Assembly: GCA_050692555.1 (NCBI GenBank)
Contig: JBOGVS010000019.1
Coordinates: 1-57,183 of the forward strand
DNA from: DAITPV01 sp050692555
GTDB lineage: Bacteria; Actinomycetota; UBA4738; CALAEC01
Direction of reading: 5' to 3'
DNA length: 57,183 bases
Part shown: positions 40,320 to 48,020 of the stretch, piece by piece
Layout: each line of letters opens with the position of its first letter
Numbering within the stretch: position 1 is the first letter of the stretch
The notes under the pieces: generated by a model
Seen by the model: the letters and a program-made list of their open reading frames with translations, nothing else
The model's database searches: none
Told to the model about the DNA's origin: nothing
Made by a program: the position numbers and the translations under genes

Positions 40320-40816
40320 GCCCCCACCTCCTGGACCTCCGACGGCTCCGCCTCGACCGGTGGGCCCAGGGGCCGGTGGGTCACCGGGGAGGACAGAACC
40401 AGCGAGGTGATCGTGGAGCCATGGGGCATCAGGCGATCGATGAGCCCTTCGAGGTGCTGCACCGAACGGGCCACCACCTTGAGGATGTACGACGTCTCAC
40501 CGGTGATCCGGTGGCACTCCACGATCTCCTCGAACCCCTTGGCCACCTCGCCCAGGTACGCGCAGTCCGGCCCCGCCGCCGTCCACCGGATGAACGCGGT
40601 GATCGGATAGCCGACGCCGGCGGGGTCGAGCTCCGAGCGGAACGCGGTGATGACCCCGGACTCTTCGAGCCGGCGGACCCGCTCGGCCACGGCCGGCGGG
40701 GTGAGCGCCACCCTTCGGCCCAGCTCGGTGAAGGTGATCCGTGCGTTGGTCTGCAGCTCGCCCAGGATCCGCCAGTCCGTGTCGTCGAGGCTCGGTTCAG
40801 GAGTCAAAGTGGTCAT
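40316..40816 (-). CDS. Lrp/AsnC-family regulator
   Basis: A 166-residue regulator. The helix-turn-helix is LDDTDWRILGELQTNARITF / TELGRRVALTPPAVAERVRR (about 9-48), followed by a RAM/effector domain with GYPITAFIRW, VAKGFEEIVECHRITGETSYILKV. A C-terminal extension rich in Pro and Glu is extra to the family. ATG 40816 has GAGGGG directly in front; the TTG four codons later has better spacing and could be the true start. It is divergent from the EamA exporter, a common pairing in which the regulator senses an amino acid the exporter removes. Confidence 0.88.
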   Translation of the reverse strand: MTTLTPEPSLDDTDWRILGELQTNARITFTELGRRVALTPPAVAERVRRLEESGVITAFRSELDPAGVGYPITAFIRWTAAGPDCAYLGEVAKGFEEIVECHRITGETSYILKVVARSVQHLEGLIDRLMPHGSTITSLVLSSPVTHRPLGPPVEAEPSEVQEVGA

Positions 40817-40870
40817 CCCCTCATCCCATGAGATCGAAAGCCGGTCACCCTGTTCATCTTCGATGTCCTC

Positions 40871-40900
40871 TTCACAGCCGCCATTGGGCTTACATATGAT
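40871..40900 (+). promoter_or_regulatory. Promoter of leaderless EamA gene
   Basis: TTCACA (40871-40876), an 18-bp spacer and TATGAT (40895-40900) precede the ATG at 40907 by 6 nt. The region up to 40817 is shared with the divergent Lrp gene and likely carries its operator. Confidence 0.65.
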
Positions 40901-40906
40901 AGCGGC

Positions 40907-41890
40907 ATGACCTCGGCGGTGCAGCAAGAGCGTCGGACCCCCGACGCCAGGACCATCTGGGCCGCGCTGGCCGCCGTGTACGTTGCCTGGGGCGCCACGT
41001 ACCTGGCCATCAGGGTCACGGTCCGCACGATCCCACCGCTGATGTCGGCGTCGGTTCGGTTCCTGATCGCCGGGGCCCTGATGTACGCCTGGGCCATCCG
41101 GCGCGGGGACCGCGTCGGGGATCGTCCCACGGGGGTGCACTGGCGCTCGGCGTTCGTGATCGGCACCCTGATGCTGTTCGGGGGGAACGGCATCGTCTCA
41201 CTCGCGGAGCAGACCGTGCCGTCGGGCATCACCGCCCTGATGATCGCCACCGTTCCTCTGTGGCTGGTGCTGATGGCCAGGTTCGCGCTGGGGGAACGAG
41301 TCACCTGGCGGGAGTCGCTCGGCATCTTCGTCGGCTTCGGCGGAGCGGCGCTGCTGGCCCAGCCGGCGTTCGCCGGCCGGCTGGACCTCCTGGGTCTGGT
41401 GCTCCTGCTTGTGGCGTCCATCTCCTGGGCCGCGGGGTCCCTGTACACCCGGCGGGCGCCGTTGCCCGACCGCCCCCTGGTGGGGATCGGCATGGAGATG
41501 ATCGCCGGCGGCGTGGTCCTGGCCGTGGTGTCCGTGGCCGCCGGGGAGCTGGGTGACCTGGAGCTCTCGTCGATCTCGCTCGAGTCGCTGCTCGGTCTGG
41601 CGTACCTGATCGTGGGCGGGTCCCTGATCGGCTTCGCCTCGTACGTCTGGCTCCTGCGGGTCGCGCGGACCTCGCTGGTTGCGACGTACGCCTACGTCAA
41701 TCCCGTGGTCGCGGTGTTCCTGGGGTGGCTGATCCTCGACGAGCGGATCACCGCTCAGACGCTGATCGCCGGTGGGGTGATCGTGGCCGCGGTGGCCATC
41801 ATCGTGTCGGCGCAAGGTGCCAAAGAGTCAGGGGCCGAGCCCGGCGCCATCGCCGAAGCCACGGACGACGACGAGCAGCTGTCCGCCTAG
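40907..41890 (+). CDS. EamA/DMT-family metabolite exporter
   Basis: A 327-residue protein with ten membrane segments in two EamA repeats. VYVAWGATYLAIRVTVRTIPPLMSASVRF (quoted in part: WGATYLAIR) begins repeat 1 and VNPVVAVFLGWLILDERIT ends repeat 2, both family signatures. It resembles RhaT/YdcZ/PagO-type exporters of amino acids or related metabolites. The divergent Lrp-type gene probably controls it. A 25-residue acidic tail follows the last helix. Convergent with the next gene, sharing a CTAG for both stops. Confidence 0.9.
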   Translation: MTSAVQQERRTPDARTIWAALAAVYVAWGATYLAIRVTVRTIPPLMSASVRFLIAGALMYAWAIRRGDRVGDRPTGVHWRSAFVIGTLMLFGGNGIVSLAEQTVPSGITALMIATVPLWLVLMARFALGERVTWRESLGIFVGFGGAALLAQPAFAGRLDLLGLVLLLVASISWAAGSLYTRRAPLPDRPLVGIGMEMIAGGVVLAVVSVAAGELGDLELSSISLESLLGLAYLIVGGSLIGFASYVWLLRVARTSLVATYAYVNPVVAVFLGWLILDERITAQTLIAGGVIVAAVAIIVSAQGAKESGAEPGAIAEATDDDEQLSA

Positions 41891-42156
41891 GTCCTGCGGA
41901 TCTCGGACTCGAACTCGGGGAAGTATCGCGAGATCACGGTGACCTCGAACTCCCCAAGGATGGACTCCTTCGGCTCCCTGGCCAGGAGGAACTCGAAGCT
42001 GGCTCGAAGGAATTCTTCCGGCGACGCGTATCCCTCACCCAGCCGCCGGTAGTCCTCGGGGGGAACCGTCACGCGATGGGTGGTCTCCGACCCGCGATCG
42101 GAGACGGTGACGGTGAATACGTTGCTGCCCACGGGCAGGACGTTGATGTCGGCCAC
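41887..42156 (-). CDS. Small conserved-looking protein of unknown function
   Basis: An 89-residue acidic protein: strands in VLPVGSNVFTVTVSDRGSETTHRVTVPP, then helices EEFLRASFEFLLAREPKESIL and a final strand EFEVTVISRYFPEFE (each quoted partly). It looks like a compact alpha/beta single domain; I recall similar unnamed actinobacterial proteins but no function. GTG start 6 nt after a TAGGCT -10 box; divergent from the amidase with only 27 bp between. Confidence 0.7.
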   Translation of the reverse strand: MADINVLPVGSNVFTVTVSDRGSETTHRVTVPPEDYRRLGEGYASPEEFLRASFEFLLAREPKESILGEFEVTVISRYFPEFESEIRRT

Positions 42157-42162
42157 CGGCGA

Positions 42163-42177
42163 AGCCTAGCGTAGGCT
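42163..42177. promoter_or_regulatory. Symmetric divergent leaderless promoter
   Basis: AGCCTAGCGTAGGCT is a perfect palindrome made of two TAGGCT -10 boxes back to back with 3 bp between them. Each box ends exactly 6 nt from its gene's start codon (GTG 42156 leftwards, ATG 42184 rightwards). The whole intergenic gap is 27 bp, so both -35 regions lie inside the opposite coding sequence. Confidence 0.65.
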
Positions 42178-42183
42178 GCCCTG

Positions 42184-43560
42184 ATGAGCGTCGTGGTGGC
42201 GGCGGTGGACATGGCTTCCGCTATCCGCGCCGGCCGGGTCTCCTCCGTTGAGCTGGTCGAGGAGGCCCTGCGGCGGGCGGATGCGTGGCAGCCGGTGACG
42301 AACGCGTTCAGCCAACTCCACCCGGACGAGGCGCTCCGGGACGCGAGCCGGCGAGACCTGGAGACCGTCTCTCGGAACGGGGTCGGTCCGCTCCACGGCG
42401 TGCCGGTGGCGGTGAAGGACCTGTACGACGTGACCGGATGGGAGACGTCCGGGTGCTGTGCCGCGTACCGGGGACGGATCGCCGAGCGCGACGCGGACGC
42501 CGTGGCCCGCCTGCGCGAGGCGGGAGCCGTGGTCATCGGCAAGACGAACCAGCACGAGCTGGCCGCGGGCGGCACGAACCTCGTCTCGGCCTGCGGTCCG
42601 ACGCACAACCCGTGGGACCCCTCTCGGATCACCGGTGGGTCCAGCGGCGGGTCGGGGGCGGCGGTGGCCGCCCGGGTGGTCCCCCTGGCCCTGGGGACCG
42701 ACACTGGTGGGTCCATCCGGATCCCCTCGTCCTTGTGCGGGATCTCCGGCCTGAAGCCGACCCACGGGGCGGTGTCACTGGAGGGGGTGATGCCCCTGGC
42801 CCCGTCGCTCGACACGGCCGGTCCCATGGCCGTGTCCGTGCAGGACCTCGCGGTGGGCCATGCGATCCTGACGGGCGCCGGTGATGCCTTCGTGGAGGAC
42901 GTCACCGCGCCCCCCGACGGCCTCGCGGTGGGGAGGCTCGCCGGGTTCCACGCCACCAGGGTGGACACCGAGGTCCTCGAGGCCACCCGAGTGGCGGCCG
43001 AGGTGTTCGGGACGCTGGGGGTCCGGACCGTGGGCGTCCCCGATGACCCGCCACACGACCCGGAGGTGTGGGATCGGGTGGCCATGCCCCAGTTCGCCGA
43101 CCATCACGGTCACCTGCTGGAGACCCCGGGGGCCCTCAACCCGCTGACCCGATCCTGGCTGGAGCAGGGAGCGGGCGTCGACCCCCGTTCCCGAGAGGAG
43201 GCGCTGCTCCAGGCCCAGGAGATCGGCGCGTACTTCCTCGAGGCCCTCGGCGTGTGCGACGGGCTCCTGGCGCCGGCGACGCCGTTCGTTGCTCCCCGGT
43301 CATCGGAGGACGAGGTGCGCGTGGGGAACCAAATCCTGTACACGTCCCGGGGCGGGACGTCGCGGCTCACCCGGCTGGTCAACCTGGCCGGGCTCCCGGC
43401 GGTGGCCGTCCCGGCCGGGGCCTCATCCGCGGGGATGCCCATGGGAATCCAGATGATCGGCCGACCGGGAGACGAGGTCACCGTCCTGCGGCTGGCCGCC
43501 GCGTTCCAGGGAGCCACGGATCACCACTTGAGGGCCCCGCGCCTTGGCGACGGGGACTAG
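42184..43560 (+). CDS. Amidase-signature family hydrolase
   Basis: A 458-residue enzyme with the Ser-cisSer-Lys triad: Lys78 in VPVAVKDLYDV, the Ser pair 153-154 in GGSSGGSGAA, and Ser177 in DTGGSIRIPS. GLKPTHGAVSLEG and SLDTAGPMA follow as usual. It hydrolyses an amide; it could be a general amidase, an allophanate hydrolase-like or GatA-related enzyme. GatA is unlikely because no gatC/gatB is adjacent. ATG start 6 nt after a TAGGCT -10 box. Confidence 0.9.
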   Translation: MSVVVAAVDMASAIRAGRVSSVELVEEALRRADAWQPVTNAFSQLHPDEALRDASRRDLETVSRNGVGPLHGVPVAVKDLYDVTGWETSGCCAAYRGRIAERDADAVARLREAGAVVIGKTNQHELAAGGTNLVSACGPTHNPWDPSRITGGSSGGSGAAVAARVVPLALGTDTGGSIRIPSSLCGISGLKPTHGAVSLEGVMPLAPSLDTAGPMAVSVQDLAVGHAILTGAGDAFVEDVTAPPDGLAVGRLAGFHATRVDTEVLEATRVAAEVFGTLGVRTVGVPDDPPHDPEVWDRVAMPQFADHHGHLLETPGALNPLTRSWLEQGAGVDPRSREEALLQAQEIGAYFLEALGVCDGLLAPATPFVAPRSSEDEVRVGNQILYTSRGGTSRLTRLVNLAGLPAVAVPAGASSAGMPMGIQMIGRPGDEVTVLRLAAAFQGATDHHLRAPRLGDGD

Positions 43561-43674
43561 GGTGAACCCCCATGGCCCTGCAGGCGGCCCGCACACCGAT
43601 CTCCTGGGCAAGGCCAAACAGCCGCACCCGGAACCGGAACAGGCATCATCTTGGGTCCAGGCGGCGCCTCCTTT

Positions 43675-43698
43675 CTGCTTGACTCGTCGGTCAAGCAG
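43675..43698. other. Inverted repeat after the amidase gene
   Basis: CTGCTTGAC / GTCAAGCAG form a perfect 9-bp stem with a 6-nt loop between the amidase and the HEPN gene stop. It could end transcription from one or both sides; there is no T tract. The rest of 43561-43770 shows no gene. Confidence 0.5.
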
Positions 43699-43770
43699 GA
43701 GGATGCGTCGCCTCTTAGCGTGTGGGATTTCCCCGGGTGTCGCTACGACTCGGGGATGCGACAGTCTAGA

Positions 43771-44205
43771 TCACAGAGCAGACTCGACCAGCCGAACGAT
43801 CTCCTTTGCGTGCTCCAGATCTCGAGCGAGTGTGGGCTCGCCGATCGTCCAGAGTTCGTACTCCGATCGGTTCCGGGTCCGCCGCATGCGGTCCAAAGCG
43901 TCCACCTCTCCTCCGTGAGCCTCTGCCCCCAGCACGGCCTCGGCGTAGAGAATCGTGGCTTGGTGGGCTCCGAGTCGGCCCTTGCTCACTCGGTACCCGT
44001 TGGCCAACATGTGGGCATCGATCGCCTTCCGCGAAGCGTCGTAGAGGAGAGCGTAAGCGCCTTCCGGATCGTCCCCCTGAACCCTCTCAGCGGAGCTGAG
44101 GTGTCGACTCGCCTCACCCAACTTCGTTCGCGCCGCCTCGGGATCCACCTCCACGCGCTCGATCCGGCCTTCGCGGAGCAGAGCGGCCACCGATGGACGG
44201 CTCAT
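43771..44205 (-). CDS. HEPN-domain protein of a HEPN/MNT pair
   Basis: A 144-residue helical protein with HEPN features: EASRHLSSAERV, GAYALLYDASRKAIDAHMLANGY, and a final RRTRNRSEYE. The ribonuclease motif Rx4-6H typical of HEPN toxins is not present; the last helix has R-N-R-S-E-Y instead, as in SAV_6107-like HEPN proteins. ATG 44205 is used because it overlaps the stop of the MNT gene by one base (TGATG); 25 more codons upstream are open. It may be the toxin-like half of a toxin-antitoxin module or an inactive partner. Confidence 0.75.
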   Translation of the reverse strand: MSRPSVAALLREGRIERVEVDPEAARTKLGEASRHLSSAERVQGDDPEGAYALLYDASRKAIDAHMLANGYRVSKGRLGAHQATILYAEAVLGAEAHGGEVDALDRMRRTRNRSEYELWTIGEPTLARDLEHAKEIVRLVESAL

Positions 44206-44786
44206 CAACCGGCCCCAGTAACCGGCACGAGGGGCCCTCTGCGGACTTGGCGAACAAACCCGGACCGCCGGGTCTTCCATTCGCGGGATGGAAGGATTAC
44301 CGCGTTGACCTCCTGACCGAGCTGCCGCTGGACGGCCGAGCAGACTCGGTCCACGGCGTCAGGATCCGGGTCTCCGATCACCAGGAGATCGATGTCCCCC
44401 GGCGGGGGTCCCAGTTCACCCTCGTAGCGCCGCGCCCATGAGCCGAAGACATACCCTTCCTCCACGCCCTTCACGTCAGCAAGGCGCTCCTGAAGCAGCG
44501 CCGCGGGACCAGCGGTCTTCAGCAGGAGAGCCTGCAGGTCGCGGAAATACGGGGAGTCAATGTTGGCCTGGACCTGCTTCATCCGGCCGGCGGTCCTCGC
44601 TGAGAGCAGGCCCGCGCGCACGAGCCGGGAGATCTCTCGTGACAGCGTTGCCTGCGGGATCCTGGTTTCGCGCTGCAGCTCTGCGAGGGAAAACTCCCGT
44701 CCCGAATGGACGAAGAGGTGAGCGAGCAGCGCAAGCTGGTGCCCCGACCGGAAGATGGGCATCAGGGTGGGAGGGGTTCTACTCAT
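44205..44786 (-). CDS. Winged-helix plus minimal nucleotidyltransferase (MNT) protein
   Basis: A 193-residue protein in two parts. An N-terminal winged helix-turn-helix (about 15-70) reads FSLAELQRETRIPQATLSRE. The C-terminal MNT domain carries GSWARR (115-120) and the metal-binding D131-I-D133 after PPPGD. MNT antitoxins can AMPylate HEPN toxins; here a DNA-binding domain is fused, so it may also autoregulate. A TATCAT -10 box lies 7 nt before the ATG inside a palindrome. Translationally coupled to the HEPN gene. Confidence 0.85.
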   Translation of the reverse strand: MSRTPPTLMPIFRSGHQLALLAHLFVHSGREFSLAELQRETRIPQATLSREISRLVRAGLLSARTAGRMKQVQANIDSPYFRDLQALLLKTAGPAALLQERLADVKGVEEGYVFGSWARRYEGELGPPPGDIDLLVIGDPDPDAVDRVCSAVQRQLGQEVNAVILPSREWKTRRSGFVRQVRRGPLVPVTGAG

Positions 44787-44791
44787 ATCCT

Positions 44792-44816
44792 GGATGATAT
44801 CATCCGCATTGCGGAT
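44792..44816. promoter_or_regulatory. Two overlapping palindromes at the HEPN/MNT promoter
   Basis: GGATGATATCATCC (44792-44805) is a perfect 14-bp palindrome containing the -10 box, and ATCCGCATTGCGGAT (44802-44816) is a 6-bp inverted repeat with a 3-bp centre. They share four bases. This is the expected place for autorepression by the winged-helix MNT protein. Confidence 0.65.
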
Positions 44817-44948
44817 AATCCATGATCGCCCTTCGGGGCAGGCGTTCAGGACGTCGGCCGGCCGCGGCTTCAGCGGCTGGTACAGCGTGAAGCTCTCCGG
44901 GCACCTTGGTGATGTCCAGCGATGCGATCGGGGCCCGCCGGGGGAGCC

Positions 44949-45062
44949 GAGGGCCAGGACCTGTGGGGGGACGTCCTGGGGCCGCTGCGGGTGGTGTGGG
45001 CCACCCTGAACGGTCCGGCCGGCAAGCGGCTGGCCACGTTCGTGGAGAGTCGGCCGGCCTTC
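44949..45062 (+). pseudogene. Fragment of an integrase/transposase-like gene
   Basis: The frame reads EGQDLWGDVLGPLRV / VWATLNGPAGKRLATF, which resembles the conserved 'LW...GPL..VWATLG.P.GKRLA.F' stretch of certain transposase/integrase proteins known to me from actinobacteria. Nothing matches before or after. It is a short relic in a region of debris. Confidence 0.35.
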
Positions 45063-45256
45063 GGAGCGTGGCGGCCGCCGCCACGGCGATGCCCGACTCG
45101 GTGAGGAACGAGCCGGTCAGCGCCAGGGCGAAGGTTCGGGTCTGGACCGTGAGCTCCTTGTGGAAGGGTTGCCATGAGGCGGTGCTCCATGGTCTCCAGA
45201 CGGCTTTTGATCCGGGCCTCGAGTTGATCGAGGTCGTGTTTCGTGGCGACGTCCAC
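45060..45256 (-). pseudogene. Broken small coiled-coil membrane protein (DUF1640-like)
   Basis: From ATG 45256, MDVATKHDLDQLEARI and TMEHRLMAT match the coiled-coil start of small DUF1640-like proteins. The expected continuation FHKELTVQTRTFALALTGS and a membrane-like FLTESGIAVAAA is in another frame; one extra G/C in the run at 45166-45168 explains it. The C-terminus then merges into unrelated debris. The stretch 44817-45308 holds only this relic and the integrase fragment. Confidence 0.5.
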
Positions 45257-45308
45257 CCAGCCAAAAGGGTGAGAGATTGATCGGAGCCCGGAAGCCCGAA
45301 TACACGGC

Positions 45309-46958
45309 CTAGCTAGATCGAATCCTACTTTCTAGATCCGCTGGATCCGAGGCGGCGCGCAGTCTGCTTGATTTGGGCTCTTCTGCCTCATAGCGATACG
45401 CGTAGTAGTACTGATAGTAGGGGTAAGCGCGGGCTTTGGAGAGATCAAAGTTGTTCAGTACAGCGCCGAGCACGTTTGCGTTGACCTGATCGAGCTGGTC
45501 GCGGGCATGGCTCACAGAACCCCGTGTCGCGCGCGCCGCATCTGCAACAAGGAGGATCCCATCGGCAAACGTAGCGAGGATCGTCGCGTCTGCAGCAGCT
45601 AGAACGGGAGCCGTGTCCACGATTACGAAGTCCGACGATTGCCTGAGCTCCTCCAGCACCTCTCCCATCCTGTTTGAACTGAGCAACTCAGTTGGAGTTC
45701 CGGGGAGAGGGCCGCATGGCAGGAGTCGGAGATTGGTGATCCCAGACTCGGCGAGTACGTCGGATGCATCCGCTTCCTCGGCTAGGACATCCGTTAGACC
45801 CTTCTCGTTCTCCGCTGGAAAGAACTTGTGAAGGCGCGGCCGCCTCACATCCGCGTCAACCAGTATTACTCGCTTCCCGGTCTGTGCCAAGACGACGCCG
45901 AGGTTTGCTGCGGTCGTGGTTTTCCCCTCTTCGACCTGTGGACTGGTTATCAGCACGCTCCGGATTTCTGTGCGAGAGGCTGCGAATGTAAAGCTGGTAC
46001 GGAGCGTTCGGTAGGCCTCTGACGCGGCGGATCGAGGCTCGTCGACGGTAATGAGGCGGGCTTCCTTCCGCCGCTTCCACCCACCTACCTTCGGAACCAC
46101 GGCTAGTACGGGCGTGCCTGCATGGGACTCGAAGTCTTCGCGATTCCGCAGGCGATCATCCAGGCGTTCACGGATGAACGCTAGCGCGATGCCCGTTGCC
46201 AAGCCTGCGAAGAGCGCGAGAGCCACGTTTCGGGGATAGTCGGGACTTGTGGGGGACGCCGATACACTGGCTGGCTCGATAACCTGGCCCACCTGAAGGT
46301 TCTCGGGCACAACTAGTTCCGACAGCTGCTGCTCCAACACCGCGATCTGGCCGATGGCCGTGTTCTTGCGGGCTTCCAGAGTAGTTCCATCCGACCGGCC
46401 TCTCAGATCGAGAAGGCGACGATTGAGTCGGATGACCTTCCCGTTCAGTTTCTGAATCCGTTGCTCGATGGTTCCCGAGGCGGCCAGTACACTGTCGATG
46501 GCCTGATCACGACGAAAGTCCAGATAGGCTTCGGCGAACGCTTGAGCTAGGCGCTGCGCTTCCACGGGGTCAGTGTGTTCGTATCGTATGGAGAGGAAGT
46601 CGGATCCAGTGACGACATCGACCTGGAGTGAGGCCACGAGATCATGAGGGCTTTCGGAGAGTTGCAGTTCGTCAACGACTCGGTCAGCCACCGTGACAGA
46701 CGCCGCCAGCCCACGTTCTGTCTCAAGATTCGGAGGGACCGGCGCAGTCAGCTCTGCGGGGGATAGGGTCACCGGGCGGACGAGCACCTTCGCCTGAGCC
46801 TCGTACATTGGAGTCTGAAGGAAGGAGTAGAGCAGCGACGCAGCCACGCCAAGCACCGTTGCGCCGATCACCCAGCGCCGCCTTACGCGGAGGATCGCCA
46901 AGTAGGTGCGCAGTGACGGAGAGGTGTCCTCACCTGAGGGCTGGGTCGCTTCTCTCAT
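45309..46958 (-). CDS. Polysaccharide co-polymerase / BY-kinase (Wzz-Wzc type)
   Basis: A 549-residue protein. An N-terminal Wzz domain with two membrane segments (about 30-50 and near 265-285) brackets a periplasmic coiled-coil region; the C-terminal cytosolic domain is a BY-kinase: Walker A SPQVEEGKTTTAANLG, A' LVDADVRRPRLH, Walker B FVIVDTAPV. It ends in a tyrosine cluster (YPYYQYYYAYRYE), the site of autophosphorylation. It regulates polymer length and export. ATG 46958 (MREATQPSGED) is preferred; earlier codons are not conserved-looking. It is divergent from the rest of the cluster. Confidence 0.92.
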   Translation of the reverse strand: MREATQPSGEDTSPSLRTYLAILRVRRRWVIGATVLGVAASLLYSFLQTPMYEAQAKVLVRPVTLSPAELTAPVPPNLETERGLAASVTVADRVVDELQLSESPHDLVASLQVDVVTGSDFLSIRYEHTDPVEAQRLAQAFAEAYLDFRRDQAIDSVLAASGTIEQRIQKLNGKVIRLNRRLLDLRGRSDGTTLEARKNTAIGQIAVLEQQLSELVVPENLQVGQVIEPASVSASPTSPDYPRNVALALFAGLATGIALAFIRERLDDRLRNREDFESHAGTPVLAVVPKVGGWKRRKEARLITVDEPRSAASEAYRTLRTSFTFAASRTEIRSVLITSPQVEEGKTTTAANLGVVLAQTGKRVILVDADVRRPRLHKFFPAENEKGLTDVLAEEADASDVLAESGITNLRLLPCGPLPGTPTELLSSNRMGEVLEELRQSSDFVIVDTAPVLAAADATILATFADGILLVADAARATRGSVSHARDQLDQVNANVLGAVLNNFDLSKARAYPYYQYYYAYRYEAEEPKSSRLRAASDPADLESRIRSS

Positions 46959-47228
46959 GCTGTGGGCTGTGCTGGGCTGACAGATTCTATACCCGTTCGA
47001 AGCGTCGCGCGCCACCCGACAATCGACCTCGAAAAGGATCCACAGGGTAGTAAGGCCGACAGGTCGGTTGATCCGCTCGCCCACGGCTTGACAGGGGCTG
47101 CACCTGTCCGTACGCTCCGGGAACCCCACGAAGCTCGGGGTCCTCAAACGATTGGCCACGACGAGCGACCGGTGGAGTCTGAGCGCTTGACCCAGTTGCC
47201 CGTACAAGGGACGTCCGATGGCGAGAAG

Positions 47229-47948
47229 GTGAGGAATTCAAGCCCGGCGGTCCCCCGGGCCGGCCACGCCCATCATGTGAATCGCCGCGAAGGGCTTGCG
47301 GGACGCATCGAGTCCTCCAGGTTCAAGAAGAGCATCGCTTTGGCTGCCAAGAGCACCCTCGATCTGATCCTCGCTGCTGTCGGATTGATGGTTACTGCCC
47401 CCCTCTGGCTGCTCGTGGCTTTCGCCATCAGAGCGACGGGGCGTGGCCCGATTCTGTACAGGCAACGCCGTTGGGGCAGGAACGGGGAACTCTTTACATT
47501 GTTCAAGTTCCGCACCATGACCTCGGAATCCGATCAGCGATTCGGCATACGGCCCGCGGACGTGGAGGATGAGCGGGTAACGAGGGTCGGCCGCCTCCTC
47601 CGTGCGACGGGTATGGATGAACTGCCCCAACTTCTGAACATCTTGCGAGGCGACATGAGTCTGGTGGGACCGCGTGCCCTCGCGGTGGGGGAGGTGCTTA
47701 CCGACGAGAGTGGCCGCGAGTTCAGATACGAGGACTACCCTGACTTTCGGGCTCGACTCGCTGTCCGTCCTGGCCTCACAGGGCTTGCCACTATCTACCT
47801 CCCCAAGGACGCTCCACCGCCTCTAAAGCTGGCCTACGACCTCAGGTACATCGAGCAGCAATCCTTTTTGCTGGACGTGAAGCTGATCGCCATGTCCATT
47901 TTCATCAGCCTCCGCGGTCGTTGGGAAACGCGAGAGAGAAAACTATAG
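47229..47948 (+). CDS. Initiating sugar-phosphate transferase (WcaJ/RfbP type)
   Basis: A protein of about 239 residues in the bacterial sugar transferase family, which puts the first sugar-1-phosphate on undecaprenyl phosphate. One membrane segment (LDLILAAVGLMVTAPLWLL) is followed by GPILYRQRRWGRNG, LFKFRTM, RATGMDELPQLLNILRGDMS / LVGPRAL and RPGLTGLATIY. The start is uncertain: GTG 47229 or GTG 47277; codons further up overlap the divergent kinase promoter. No DUF1919/nucleoside-diphosphate domain, so it is the short PHPT form. Confidence 0.88.
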   Translation: MRNSSPAVPRAGHAHHVNRREGLAGRIESSRFKKSIALAAKSTLDLILAAVGLMVTAPLWLLVAFAIRATGRGPILYRQRRWGRNGELFTLFKFRTMTSESDQRFGIRPADVEDERVTRVGRLLRATGMDELPQLLNILRGDMSLVGPRALAVGEVLTDESGREFRYEDYPDFRARLAVRPGLTGLATIYLPKDAPPPLKLAYDLRYIEQQSFLLDVKLIAMSIFISLRGRWETRERKL

Positions 47949-48020
47949 GGAGAGTGCTTTCCGTTGGCTGCGTTCAAGGCTGCAACCTCTTGAATCCCCT
48001 GCCTGTGAGGGACACAGCAG

